Below, in pieces: positions 8,097 through 16,869 of a stretch of DNA of 35,173 nucleotides. The position numbers and the translations under genes are program-made. A model generated the notes under the pieces. The model made no database searches. It was not told where the DNA came from and saw only the letters and a list, made by a program, of their open reading frames with translations. Location of the stretch: NCBI GenBank assembly GCA_016929775.1, contig JAFGIE010000219.1:1-35173 (forward strand), in the 5' to 3' direction. This DNA comes from Anaerolineae bacterium. Its GTDB lineage: Bacteria; Chloroflexota; Anaerolineae; JAFGEY01. The stretch's first letter is position 1, and every line of letters begins with the position of its first letter.

Positions 8097-10358
8097 TCAT
8101 CCCTCGTCCCTACGCTCCAGCACCCATCTCTCGTCCCTACGCTCCAGCGTGGCGACGTCCTCCGCCTCCTCCCCAGCCCGCGGCTGATCCCGAAGCGGGA
8201 TCTGGAACCCAAACGTACTGCCCACCCCCGGGTCGCTCCGGGCATAGACCTGCCCCCCGTGGACGCGCACGATGCGGTGCGTGAGGGGCAGGCCCAGGCC
8301 CAGCCCGCCCGCATCTGCGTGCGCCGGCGCAAAGTCGGTCCACAGGGCATCCAAGTCGGCCCTGCGCGTGCCGGCGCCGTTGTCGGTGACCTCGAGGTGC
8401 AACGCGCGCGCATCCGCCCAGCAGCGCACGCGCACCGCTCCCCCGGGGCGGGCGAACGAGATCGCGTTGTGGACCAGCTGGTACAGGGCATCCACGAGTC
8501 GGTCCTGATCGCCCAGGACGGGCGGCAGTTCAGTGGGCGCCTGGACTTCCAGCCGGAGGGCGCGCTGATCGGCCTGTGCGCGCAGGGGACGGAGCGCAGC
8601 CTCGATCAGCGCCGCGATGTCGAGCTCGGCGACCTCGATCCCACTGTCTTCCCCGAGCAGCGCGGCAAAGGCGACGACATTGTCCGCCATCTGCTTGGCC
8701 TTGCCCACCTCCTGCTTGAGCTGGACGAGCTGGTCACGCTGGTCGACCGTCCAGCCATCGAGCCCATAGCGCTCCATGAGCTGCAGCGCAAAGTCGAGAT
8801 TGGCAAACGGCATCCGCAGGCGCTCGGCGATCGCGGCGAGAAAGCCGTCCTGGATCCTGCCCTCGTCCTCCAGCGCGTCGCGCTCTTGGCGCAGCGCCGC
8901 CATCGTGCGCAGGAGCTCCTCGCGGCGCTGCTCCTCTTCCAGGCAGGTACGCCTCAGCTCTGTGTTCAGCCGCTGCAGCTCGCGTGCGGCACGCGCGTTG
9001 CGCAGCGGGAGCGCCGTGCGCTCGCCAAGCCGCGCCAGCAAGTCCAGGTCCTCCGTGCGGTACGCGTCCTCTGCCCGCTTTTCGCCCGCCGCCAGCAAGC
9101 CGATCCACTCACCCCGCGCCCGGATCGAGACATACACACAACCAATGTCCACCAGCCAAGCGCGCTCCTCGGCGGCGAGGTCGCCCAACAGCGGAGGCGC
9201 GTCCAGCTCTTCCCGCGTCAGCGGGCGCAGGTCTACCTGCAGGTAGCGCGCGAGGGGGCTCTCTCCACGCAGTACGCCGTGGATCAGATCCGCCGGCACG
9301 GCAGCGCCCACTGCCTCCAGGCGGTAGCCGCCGCCCGCTCCCTCTTCGGGGGGATGGACGACAAACAACACGCTTCGCTCCACGTCCAGGTTCTCTGCGA
9401 CGACGTCGATCAGCGCCTCAGAGAGCGCACCCAGGTCGAGCGTTCCGTCGATCCGTGCGCCGTAAGCGCGGACGACACGCGCAGGATCGTAGCGGATGCC
9501 GGCGATCCGTCGCAACAGCCGTTCGAGCATGCGCCGGATCGGCTGGAAGGCAAGCGCCAGGCAGAGCGCCGCCGCCGTGCCCCCAACCCAAATCAGGCGA
9601 CCCACGGCTGCGCCCGCGGCGCGCGCGAGGGCAAAGACCATGCCCACGTATGCACCCCCGGAGAGGGCGACCGCCAGCACGTAGCTGAGCATGGCGCGTG
9701 CCTGTGCGCGCCTTCTGCCGGGTGCGCGCGCCCCCAGGGCGCAGGCAGTGATCCACAACGCGGCGGCATGGACGCCTATCCCGCCTCCGTTGTAGCCCAC
9801 CAGCACCAATCCCGCCCCGGCGGCGACCAGCAGTGCGGCAAGCGCCCAGTAGAGGGCACGCGGGCGATCTGCCGTCCCCGCGTCGCGGAGGGCGAGGAGC
9901 GAGAGCAGCGCCGCGATCGCAGTCGGGACCAGGGCCCCGGCGATCAGCAGCCCCGAGGCCACGTACGCCAGCTGCCAGGCGTTGGCCCCAGGCGCGCGCC
10001 AGGCGGCGGCGTCGACGGCGACCGTGCCGGCAATCCACGCGCCCCCTGCCGCCCACGCGACCCACGCCCGTGGGGCGCGTCGTACGGCAACGAGAACGAG
10101 GTACAGGAAAGCCAGCGCGAGCGTGCAGGCGCCGTAGAGGAGCAGGCGCCGCGTGACCGGTGCAGGAGCGCGCCAAGCCGGGACCCAACCGCGATCCACG
10201 ATCAGGCCACTCGCCATCCAGACAAGGGAGAGGAGGACAAAAAGGGCAATCGGCAGCGCAGTCCGTGGGAAAAAGGCCCGTCTCCTCAGCGACAGGCCAA
10301 GGGTCACGAGCGCGAGCGCGCTCAACAGGATGGCGGCGACAGTCGCCGGGTCGGTCAT
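8097..10358 (-). CDS. Membrane GAF-type sensor kinase lacking the phospho-acceptor histidine
   Basis: The 753-residue protein has about eight hydrophobic segments in residues 1-290. A GAF-like sensor domain follows (about 305-470), then a coiled coil (about 470-505), a HisKA-like helix pair and a HATPase domain. The ATPase keeps N631 (HNAISFARP), DNGAG and GLGLGLPL. The H-box reads FLAAIAERLRMPF, where the usual phospho-histidine and following Glu are E512 and R513, so normal autophosphorylation is not expected. The last 20 residues repeat LERRDER, encoded by a 27-bp tandem repeat. ATG 10358 follows AGGAGCGG. The gene is divergent from an OmpR-type regulator and heads a leftward run with cupin, GH99-like and YugP genes. 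Confidence 0.83.
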   Translation of the reverse strand: MTDPATVAAILLSALALVTLGLSLRRRAFFPRTALPIALFVLLSLVWMASGLIVDRGWVPAWRAPAPVTRRLLLYGACTLALAFLYLVLVAVRRAPRAWVAWAAGGAWIAGTVAVDAAAWRAPGANAWQLAYVASGLLIAGALVPTAIAALLSLLALRDAGTADRPRALYWALAALLVAAGAGLVLVGYNGGGIGVHAAALWITACALGARAPGRRRAQARAMLSYVLAVALSGGAYVGMVFALARAAGAAVGRLIWVGGTAAALCLALAFQPIRRMLERLLRRIAGIRYDPARVVRAYGARIDGTLDLGALSEALIDVVAENLDVERSVLFVVHPPEEGAGGGYRLEAVGAAVPADLIHGVLRGESPLARYLQVDLRPLTREELDAPPLLGDLAAEERAWLVDIGCVYVSIRARGEWIGLLAAGEKRAEDAYRTEDLDLLARLGERTALPLRNARAARELQRLNTELRRTCLEEEQRREELLRTMAALRQERDALEDEGRIQDGFLAAIAERLRMPFANLDFALQLMERYGLDGWTVDQRDQLVQLKQEVGKAKQMADNVVAFAALLGEDSGIEVAELDIAALIEAALRPLRAQADQRALRLEVQAPTELPPVLGDQDRLVDALYQLVHNAISFARPGGAVRVRCWADARALHLEVTDNGAGTRRADLDALWTDFAPAHADAGGLGLGLPLTHRIVRVHGGQVYARSDPGVGSTFGFQIPLRDQPRAGEEAEDVATLERRDERWVLERRDEG
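8098..8149 (-). repeat. 27-bp tandem repeat at the 3' end of the sensor-kinase gene
   Basis: The core TCGTCCCTACGCTCCAGC occurs at 8104-8121 and again at 8131-8148. Period is 27 bp, with one difference upstream of the core. It encodes the C-terminal ERRDERWVLERRDEG of the kinase. Confidence 0.8.
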
Positions 10359-10382
10359 GGGTCCGCTCCTTCGCTGCGCTCG

Positions 10383-10411
10383 ATTGTATCACAGATAAAC
10401 GCGCCGGGCAA
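10383..10411 (-). promoter_or_regulatory. Promoter for the sensor-kinase run
   Basis: On the minus strand TTGCCC (10411-10406), a 17-bp spacer and TACAAT (10388-10383), 25 bases before the kinase start. Confidence 0.65.
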
Positions 10412-10429
10412 AGCCCACCCAAGCCCGAA

Positions 10430-10458
10430 TTGCCAGATTCCGCGCGATCGGGTATAAT
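10430..10458 (+). promoter_or_regulatory. Promoter for the OmpR-type regulator gene
   Basis: TTGCCA (10430-10435), a 17-bp spacer and TATAAT (10453-10458). It is back-to-back with the kinase promoter, with 18 bases between the two -35 boxes. Confidence 0.7.
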
Positions 10459-10545
10459 GCCTAGTAACTCAGCCGCGTACTATGGACACGTACGCGCGCC
10501 AGCGGGGCATCCTCTTCGACATGCACCCCAGAGAAATGGAGACTC

Positions 10546-11229
10546 GTGAGTAGAGTCCTGCTTTGCCAGACGCCAAACACCCAGCTTCCCGAGCTCGGAC
10601 CAGCGTTGGTCAAGAGCGATCACCAGCTTGCCGCCCTGATCGATCTGTCGGACCTGTCCAACCTGGAGCAGGTCGCGGATCTGGGGCCAGTCGACCTGTG
10701 TATTCTCGACGCCTCGTGCTCGATCGACGGGAGCACGTGCTGCTATGCATTCAGCGAGGCATACCCCGAGATCCCGTCGATCCTGCTGATCGCCAAAGAC
10801 GAGCACGTCGATCGAGAGTGCCGCAAGCTGACGGGGAGCAACGTCCTGCGCATGCCGTTCACCCCGCGCAAGGTGACCAACCGGATCGCGAAACTCGCCA
10901 ACTGCCGGTTGGGCAACATCCTGACCGCGGGCGAGATCTCGCTCAACCTGGACAAGCGCTGTGTCTACCGGGGCGATGCGGTGCACCGGCTGACTCCCCG
11001 GCAGGCCAAGCTGCTGGAAGTGTTCATAAGCAATGCGGGGCGGACGCTGACCCGCAAGTACCTGATGAAGAACGTCTGGGACACCGACTATGTGGGGGAC
11101 ACGCGCACGCTCGACGTGCACGTGCGATGGCTGCGAGAGCGCATCGAAGAGCGTCCCAGCTCCCCCCTTTACCTGCGCACGGTACGCGGTGTGGGCTACC
11201 GCTTTGGCGTGCCAGGCGAGGACGACTAG
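10546..11229 (+). CDS. OmpR-family regulator with atypical receiver domain
   Basis: The 227-residue protein has a receiver-like domain (1-115) and a winged-helix DNA-binding domain (125-225) ending in RTVRGVGYRFG, the OmpR/PhoB signature. The receiver keeps the phospho-acceptor position D55 (LCILDASC). It has Gln-Thr (8-9) in place of the Mg-binding acidic pair, A83 in place of the switch Ser/Thr, and M103 in MPF where active receivers have Lys. It is therefore probably not regulated by normal phosphorylation. The start is GTG 10546 with GGAG upstream. The gene is divergent from the degenerate sensor kinase, and the shared intergenic region is the likely binding site. Confidence 0.85.
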   Translation: MSRVLLCQTPNTQLPELGPALVKSDHQLAALIDLSDLSNLEQVADLGPVDLCILDASCSIDGSTCCYAFSEAYPEIPSILLIAKDEHVDRECRKLTGSNVLRMPFTPRKVTNRIAKLANCRLGNILTAGEISLNLDKRCVYRGDAVHRLTPRQAKLLEVFISNAGRTLTRKYLMKNVWDTDYVGDTRTLDVHVRWLRERIEERPSSPLYLRTVRGVGYRFGVPGEDD

Positions 11230-11257
11230 GGCAGCCTACCCCCCAGGGGCACATGCG

Positions 11258-11302
11258 TGCGAGCGCCCAGGCCAAGATGGTCTCTTGGCCTGGGCGCTCG
11301 CA
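11258..11302. terminator. Strong bidirectional hairpin between the regulator gene and rpsT
   Basis: A perfect 20-bp inverted repeat (11258-11277 and 11283-11302) with a 5-base loop lies between two convergent genes. The downstream tract on the plus strand is TTGTCCCC, a weak T-run. It probably terminates both transcripts. Confidence 0.75.
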
Positions 11303-11345
11303 TTGTCCCCTGCGCCGAGGTGCGCGCAGGAACGTCGCTGCGACG

Positions 11346-11615
11346 TTACGCCTGGGTTGCTTGGCTTAGCTGCTTCATCAGCCGCGACTTGCGGCGCGCG
11401 GCGTTGTTCTGGTGGATCACGCCCTTCTGCGCAGCCCGGTCCAGGGCGCGAATCGCCTGCTGTGTCACTTTCCGGGCCTCTTCCAGTTCGCCCGCCTCGA
11501 TCAGCTGGCGCGCGCGCTTGACATAGGTGCGCGCGGTAGACCGCGTGATCTGATTATATGCCGCTTTCCGTCGCGAGCTGCGGATCCTCTTGATCGACGA
11601 CTTGAGATTGGCCAA
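11346..11615 (-). CDS. rpsT: Small ribosomal subunit protein bS20
   Basis: The 89-residue product reads ANLKSSIKRIRSSRRKAA after the start and ends MKQLSQATQA. It is the basic, helical 16S-rRNA-binding protein bS20, at its normal length. The open frame extends upstream to 11741, but family alignment and an AGGAGG site place the start at TTG 11615. Escherichia coli rpsT also starts at UUG, which is part of its autogenous control. A near-consensus promoter lies about 170 bases upstream, so the leader is long and contains a strong GC hairpin. The gene converges on the OmpR-type regulator gene across a terminator. Confidence 0.95.
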   Translation of the reverse strand: MANLKSSIKRIRSSRRKAAYNQITRSTARTYVKRARQLIEAGELEEARKVTQQAIRALDRAAQKGVIHQNNAARRKSRLMKQLSQATQA

Positions 11616-11745
11616 AGTGTTCCTCCTGTCGAACTCGGCTGGCCCTGCACGCTGGCAAGGCAGATCCCCAAACGCGACCACGCGGTGGGGCAGTTTGTCT
11701 GCTGGTCCGCCGCACCCGCGGCGGAGCGGCGATGCGCACACCTCT

Positions 11746-11769
11746 CGCGCCGCGCATCTGCGCGGCGCG
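11746..11769 (-). promoter_or_regulatory. rpsT: Hairpin in the rpsT leader
   Basis: An 11-bp perfect GC-rich inverted repeat (arms 11746-11756 and 11759-11769) lies close to the predicted rpsT transcription start. It may stabilise the leader or take part in autogenous control. A real loop would open the inner one or two pairs. Confidence 0.4.
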
Positions 11770-11782
11770 CAAGCGAAAGGTG

Positions 11783-11811
11783 ATTATAGCAGAGCTCTCG
11801 CCAAAAGTCAA
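11783..11811 (-). promoter_or_regulatory. rpsT: Strong promoter for rpsT
   Basis: On the minus strand TTGACT (11811-11806), a 17-bp spacer and TATAAT (11788-11783). It lies in the gap after the upstream gene's stop. Confidence 0.8.
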
Positions 11812-11826
11812 AAACCGGCTACACGC

Positions 11827-13629
11827 TCACTCATCGCCGGATGGTGCACCGTAGGGCGGGCGGCGGTCCGGCGCATCCGCATCCCCTGCGGGGGGCTGGT
11901 CGTCCACGATCGGCCAGTCGTCGAGATCGACCGATGGGGGCGGACCGACGTCTTCCTCTACGCGCCAGCCCTCCGCCGGCAGGAGCTCAGAGGTGCCCAA
12001 GATGGTGTCCGCAGTCTCGATCGGCGCACGCTCGTCGCGCTCGCGGATCCGCGGTAGGACGACCGACAGGATCAGGACGCTGACGGAAAAGAGGACCAGG
12101 ATCCCGAGCGGGCAAAGGTACATGCGCAGTGAGCCGAGCCCGGTCGCGCCCGCCGCAGAGGGCACGGCAGTCGACGTAGCGGCAACCACGGGCGCCGCCG
12201 GTTCAGGCGTCGGCGTTGGCGTCGCCTGCTGCACCACGCGCTGCGCCGTCGGCGTTGCCGTCGCCATGGACAGCTGTCGCGTCGGCTCCACGGTCGCCGT
12301 CGGGGACGGTGCCTGCGTGGGCGTGTCCTCCGGGGTCGGCGGGACCAGGGTCGCTGTGACGGTAGGCGTGCCCAGCGGGCTCTCAAACATCGACACGCCA
12401 GGCGTGATCGTCGGCGTCTGCGGGCCCAGGGTCGGCGTCGACAGCACGCGCCGCGTCGGCGTCGAGGTCGGGCGCGGCGTCGAGGTCGGGCGCGGCGTCG
12501 AGGTCGGATAGGGCGTACGCGTGGGCGTACGCGTCGCGGTCGGCGTGGCAAAGCGCACCGTGATCTTGAGCGTCCGTGTCGTATCCCCGCACGCGTTGTG
12601 CGCGAGGAGTGTAAAGACCGTCGTCTGTTCCAGCGCAACCGTCTTTTGGCCCACCCCCACGACGCCAGCGCCATTCAAATAGGCCTCGGTAGCACCCTCG
12701 AGATCCCAGTACAGCGTCGTCTCTTCCCCCCTCAAGATCGTCGTCCGCGTCGCGTTGAACTGGTGGATCACGGCAAGCGGGCACTCGGTCGGCGTGGGGC
12801 TGGGCGTCGCGGTCGGTTCTACCACCCGCACACGGCTGGTCTTGATCACCACCCCGCCTGGGTTCTCGGCGCGCAGCGTGTATATGCGTTCCCCCAATGA
12901 GGGTACGATCAGCCGCGTGTCCTCCAGCGGGACCGGGACGCCGTCGAGCGTGACGCTCACCGCGTTCCCATAGACCTGCCATTTCAGGGTCACCGACTGC
13001 CCGACGACGATGGTCGTATCCTCTGGCTCGAAGAAGTAGATGATCGGCGGGGGAAAGGGCGTCGGCGTCGGCGGAACCGGGGTCGCAGTCGGCGTTCCCT
13101 CGATCAACAGCCCGGACAGGGTGTAGGTGTTGTTGTTCTCGCCGTCGCAGCTGCCGCCCGACGACTCGTCGACGCTGTTCAGCCCGTCGATCCGGACCGA
13201 GATCGCGTGATAGCCAGCGGTAGCCAAGGAACCCGGGATCGTGAGGTAGGTGGTGATCACCTCCCCAGGCGCCAGGTTTGCCGTCGCTGACGGGGCCTGC
13301 ACGTCCGGCGTGGTCCCCTCTTGCGGGGGACGGTCAACGTACACGTAGGACCATGTGTCTACGGCGCTCGTCTGCCCACCGCCATTGCGGATCCCGACGA
13401 TGACATTGAACGGCAGACCGGTCACAGGCACAGCCGGATCGACCTCGACCGCGTTGATCTGGAGATCCGGGCTGTCGGGACACGCCGGCTGGAACAAGGC
13501 GTGCCCAACCGGCGCCGGCAGGGGCGGTTGCGCCGGACGTGCGTCGACCGGCGCCTGCGCTGTCCACGCGATCAACAGCCAGGCGCCCAGCACGGCGCCG
13601 AGTGCGATCTGAAAGGGTGTTCGTTTCAT
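11827..13629 (-). CDS. Exported Ig-like protein with TPT linker and C-terminal membrane anchor
   Basis: The product is about 600 residues. A signal peptide (FQIALGAVLGAWLLIAW) is followed by a CARDB-like beta domain (SPDLQINAVEVDP to GENNNTYTLSGLLIEG). Two related Ig-like repeats come next (around VVGQSVTLKWQVYG and LRGEETTLYWDLEG), separated by TPT linkers. A long Thr/Pro-rich region, one transmembrane helix (CPLGILVLFSVSVLILSVVL) and an acidic tail of about 75 residues complete it. It is probably a cell-surface structural or adhesion protein; no enzyme motif is visible. Three in-frame ATGs lie at 13647, 13635 and 13629. I chose 13629 because GGGGAT precedes it at proper spacing. Confidence 0.75.
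   Translation of the reverse strand: MKRTPFQIALGAVLGAWLLIAWTAQAPVDARPAQPPLPAPVGHALFQPACPDSPDLQINAVEVDPAVPVTGLPFNVIVGIRNGGGQTSAVDTWSYVYVDRPPQEGTTPDVQAPSATANLAPGEVITTYLTIPGSLATAGYHAISVRIDGLNSVDESSGGSCDGENNNTYTLSGLLIEGTPTATPVPPTPTPFPPPIIYFFEPEDTTIVVGQSVTLKWQVYGNAVSVTLDGVPVPLEDTRLIVPSLGERIYTLRAENPGGVVIKTSRVRVVEPTATPSPTPTECPLAVIHQFNATRTTILRGEETTLYWDLEGATEAYLNGAGVVGVGQKTVALEQTTVFTLLAHNACGDTTRTLKITVRFATPTATRTPTRTPYPTSTPRPTSTPRPTSTPTRRVLSTPTLGPQTPTITPGVSMFESPLGTPTVTATLVPPTPEDTPTQAPSPTATVEPTRQLSMATATPTAQRVVQQATPTPTPEPAAPVVAATSTAVPSAAGATGLGSLRMYLCPLGILVLFSVSVLILSVVLPRIRERDERAPIETADTILGTSELLPAEGWRVEEDVGPPPSVDLDDWPIVDDQPPAGDADAPDRRPPYGAPSGDE
12195..12560. repeat. Low-complexity GTCGGCGT-type repeat coding for a Thr/Pro linker
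   Basis: Degenerate short repeats encode TPTRTPT and STPRPT units between the Ig-like domains and the membrane helix. A 21-bp unit is repeated nearly exactly around 12460-12505. Confidence 0.7.
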
Positions 13630-13664
13630 CGTCATCCCCACAACCATCTAGGATCTGTGCACCC

Positions 13665-13670
13665 ATTATA
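13665..13670 (-). promoter_or_regulatory. Extended -10 promoter for the Ig-like protein gene
   Basis: The minus strand reads TGGTATAAT, an extended -10, about 36 bases before the start. No convincing -35 is seen, as expected for this class. Confidence 0.55.
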
Positions 13671-13788
13671 CCACAGATCGCCGCCAACAACGAACCGACC
13701 CCTGGTCCCCTATCCCCTTGTCCCCAGCGTGATACGGTCGCGCGATCGCCCAGCCTGTGGAGCTGACCCGACGCAGCCCCAGCGCCGC

Positions 13789-16764
13789 CTAGGGCGTATC
13801 ACCCGCGCGCAGCGGCACGCTAGCCAGCCCGAGGCGCGCGATCCGCTCGTCGAGCGGCGCCAACGCGCGACCCGTGAACGCGTCATAGACGCTGAGCAGG
13901 ACCTGCACCTCCCCGGTCTCGCCGCCCGTAACCGGGAAGAGATGCACGTCGGAGATGCGCGATCCGCGAACCCACTTGTAGGTCGGGATGGCGCCCAGGG
14001 CAGGCACGCTGTCCGACTGGGCGCCGCCAGCGATCCGGACCGAGACCACATAGTCGCTCACGATCGGGCGCAGGCCCACGAAACGCAGCGCAACCCGCAC
14101 CTCGCCACCCTCTGTCCCGCCGCTGCCATAGTCCAGACCGCTCAGCGCCAGCTTCCCGCCGAAAGAGAGATGGTGCTCCCGCGCGCCGGCGCGTGGGAGG
14201 GCGATCGACGCACGCAGGGGAAGCCCCCACGGGCCGATCCAGCGCAGAGGAGCCTGCCCCTCTGCGCCATACAGCGAGAGGCGCAGATCCCGCATCTCCG
14301 GGGGGCCATCGAGCGCCGTGGTGAGGTAGCCGCCTCGCGCACTCGCCGGCACCACGCCCTGCGCGATCAGACGCTCTCCCGCGTAGAGCCGGGCAACTGC
14401 AGGCTGCGCGCTCCCCTCCCAGTGCAGGTAGACGCGGCGCTGACCGGGCACGCTGTCGTCATAGTCGACGCCGACCAGCACGGGCCCTCCGCGCACCCCT
14501 TGGCGCTGTGCGTGTGCGCTGACCGGCGGGAGGGCGGCGGCGTGCACCTCGATCGCGGCAAGGGGGACCACATCGCCCCCGTCCGGAAGCGTCATCCGCT
14601 GCCACGCGCCATCGTCTCGCGTATAGTACACGCTGGCACGCAGCGCGTACGGGCCAGGCGCCGCGGTGGGAAAGACGCTGATCCGATACCGATCGACGCG
14701 CACCTCGCCGGGCGTGTAACTGGGCGCCGCATCGTGGCGCAGGTCGTGCTGCCCCTGCGGCGCGCCGTCGGCGCCCACGAGCTGGACCGTAAAGGCATAC
14801 CCCCGCGCCAGGGGGACGGTGGGCTGCCAGGCCAAGTCCACGGCGATCTCGTCCCCTGGTCGCACCTGCGCCGGGCTGCGCAGCCGGAAACCGAGCAGGC
14901 GCACACGATCGGCTTGCGCGGTGAGGCGCGCTTCTACGGGCGTCAGCTCAGCCGGCACGCTGCCGGACGGACCGGCGCGGACCAGGTAGGCCTCGCCCAG
15001 CGGTTCGAAGCGGTAGGGCAGGTCGAGATAGGTCGGGTAATAGTTGGTCACGATCAGGGGACGATCGGCAGACGCGAGCTCGCGCTCGATCCGTGCAGGC
15101 CAAGCCTGCGGCATCTCGGTCGCCCCCTGCGGGTAGACGTACGATACCAGGATGTCGCGCCGTTCGCCCTCCACGAGCTGCAGATAGCGCAGCGGCGTAT
15201 ACCAATGCCAACTGGCGAGGATGTGCGCCCCGGGCGGCGCATCGCGCAGCACCGCCGCGGCGTACGTGCGCGCCGAGCGATCGTGGTGCAGGAGGGCATA
15301 GCTGGGCAGGTGCTCCAGGCCAAGCGCAAGCGCCGGCAGCAGGGCCCACGCCGCCAGCAGGGCCCGGACCGTGCGCGGCGCCCGCAGCCGGTCGATCGGG
15401 ACCAGCGCGCACCCAGCACAGATCGCGACCGGCACGTAGGCGGGCATGAGGTACTCGACCGACTGCGGAGCGCGGTAGGTGGCGACGACAAAGGCCATGA
15501 TCGCCGCGATCCCCCCCAGCAGGACCGCCTGCTTATGCCGCGCCCAGGCCATCCAGCCCAGGCCAAGCGCGGCAAGCCCGAGCAGCAGGGCACCAAACTG
15601 GAAGGAAAAGATGTTGCCCACGACCAGGAACCGCTCCCACAGCGTGCGGTCCAGGCGCAGATAGGCAAACATGTCGCCGCTAAAGCCGCGCCCCAAGAGA
15701 TGGTCGATCACGCGTCCGGCGCTGACCAACTCGTCCGTCCCGAACGGGGCCCCGCTAATGGCGCGGGCGACGATGTACAGGTTGGCGAGAAAGGGAAGCG
15801 CAAACGCGATCCCATAGCGCAGCCAACGCGCGGGACGCCCAACCCAGCTGCGATCGTGCCACAGCACGACTGCGGCATACAGCGGGGCAAAGAACGCGGC
15901 AGAGGCGTGGTGCGATATCGCCAACCCATACGCCGCCGCCAGGCCCGTCAGGGCACGCACGCGCGCCGGTCCCTGGGGGGCGGAGAGGTAGCGGATGGCA
16001 AAGGCACAGCACGCCGCCGTCAGGAGCACGGTCAGCCCACGGATGTTCGCCGTCGTGCTCTGCGCCCAAAAGGTCGTCGAAAGGCCCAGCGCGCTGGCAG
16101 CGGCGATCCCGGGCCACGCCGCGCCCGTCAGTCGGCGCGTAGCCTGGTGGACGACGAGCAGGGTCAGCGCCCCGATGACGGCGCCCATCAGGTTGATCCG
16201 CATCGCGGGATCGCCGATCGGGAGCAGCGCGAAAGCGCGAGCCAGCATCGTGTAGAGGGCATAGCCGGGCGGGTGCGCCACGCCCAGCACCGCGCCGACG
16301 ATCTGGAACTCGCCGCTGTCGGCAGGGAGGACGGTGGGAGCCAACGTCGCGACATAGAGCGCCAGGGCAGCGGCAAAGACGGCGCCGTCCACGAGGGCCG
16401 ACCGGCGGCTATCTCGTGGCGTGTTCGCGATCAGCGTGCCGAAGACGGCGACGACGGCGATCGCAAGAGCCAATGCAGGCGACGCGGCAGGCCACAGCAC
16501 ATACGCCCACGCCAAGCCCAACGGCGCCAGCGCGATCGACCGCCGCCGCACGAGGGCGATCGCGAGCAGCGAGAGCGAGGCGCCAACGCTGCCCCACAGC
16601 GGGCGTGCCGGCGCAGATTCCAGGCTCACGCGCAGGCAGAAAAGCGCCACTCCAGAAGCAGGGAGAAGCCAACCCCACGCTGCCCGCCACGCCCGCCTCC
16701 GCACGCCAGCCCCGTCCACGACCGCCACGCCTCCGCGTCTGCAACACGCCCGGGCCGAGCGCAC
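13789..16764 (-). CDS. Large DUF2723 multi-membrane protein, probable glycosyltransferase
   Basis: The product is up to 991 residues. Residues 1 to about 520 hold a dozen or more hydrophobic segments. The DUF2723 signature is clear: ADSGEFQIVGAVLGVAHPPG, then MRINLMGAVIGALTLLVVHQ. This family resembles GT-C fold protein O-mannosyltransferases, whose early acidic residue in a loop is catalytic (here the D in ADSGEF). The C-terminal half (about 560-991) is soluble and beta-rich, with a repeated PYALRASVY-type motif, probably outside the cell. I infer transfer of sugar from a lipid carrier to exported proteins or polymers. The GTG start at 16764 is uncertain; GTG codons at 16728 and 16719 are alternatives. 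Confidence 0.78.
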   Translation of the reverse strand: MRSARACCRRGGVAVVDGAGVRRRAWRAAWGWLLPASGVALFCLRVSLESAPARPLWGSVGASLSLLAIALVRRRSIALAPLGLAWAYVLWPAASPALALAIAVVAVFGTLIANTPRDSRRSALVDGAVFAAALALYVATLAPTVLPADSGEFQIVGAVLGVAHPPGYALYTMLARAFALLPIGDPAMRINLMGAVIGALTLLVVHQATRRLTGAAWPGIAAASALGLSTTFWAQSTTANIRGLTVLLTAACCAFAIRYLSAPQGPARVRALTGLAAAYGLAISHHASAAFFAPLYAAVVLWHDRSWVGRPARWLRYGIAFALPFLANLYIVARAISGAPFGTDELVSAGRVIDHLLGRGFSGDMFAYLRLDRTLWERFLVVGNIFSFQFGALLLGLAALGLGWMAWARHKQAVLLGGIAAIMAFVVATYRAPQSVEYLMPAYVPVAICAGCALVPIDRLRAPRTVRALLAAWALLPALALGLEHLPSYALLHHDRSARTYAAAVLRDAPPGAHILASWHWYTPLRYLQLVEGERRDILVSYVYPQGATEMPQAWPARIERELASADRPLIVTNYYPTYLDLPYRFEPLGEAYLVRAGPSGSVPAELTPVEARLTAQADRVRLLGFRLRSPAQVRPGDEIAVDLAWQPTVPLARGYAFTVQLVGADGAPQGQHDLRHDAAPSYTPGEVRVDRYRISVFPTAAPGPYALRASVYYTRDDGAWQRMTLPDGGDVVPLAAIEVHAAALPPVSAHAQRQGVRGGPVLVGVDYDDSVPGQRRVYLHWEGSAQPAVARLYAGERLIAQGVVPASARGGYLTTALDGPPEMRDLRLSLYGAEGQAPLRWIGPWGLPLRASIALPRAGAREHHLSFGGKLALSGLDYGSGGTEGGEVRVALRFVGLRPIVSDYVVSVRIAGGAQSDSVPALGAIPTYKWVRGSRISDVHLFPVTGGETGEVQVLLSVYDAFTGRALAPLDERIARLGLASVPLRAGDTP

Positions 16765-16798
16765 GCTTGCTCGGCGCCCGCATTCCTCCCCCGGAGCG

Positions 16799-16827
16799 AT
16801 TGTACCCGATTCTCAGCCTAGAGGCAA
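16799..16827 (-). promoter_or_regulatory. Promoter for the DUF2723 gene
   Basis: On the minus strand TTGCCT (16827-16822), a 17-bp spacer and TACAAT (16804-16799). The predicted transcript start lies only about 28 bases before the GTG at 16764. Confidence 0.6.
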
Positions 16828-16869
16828 GGTCGTGGAGCAGGCGCCGCGGTCCTCCCCGGGGCAAGGAGA

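Noticed and set aside
8259..10457. Rightward ORF of 732 codons over the sensor-kinase gene
   Set aside because: It has no domains and is antisense to transmembrane, GAF and ATPase motifs.
13321..16821. Rightward ORF of 1166 codons
   Set aside because: It is antisense to the DUF2723 gene. Its product is Arg/Gln/His-rich without domains, typical of a codon-bias shadow.
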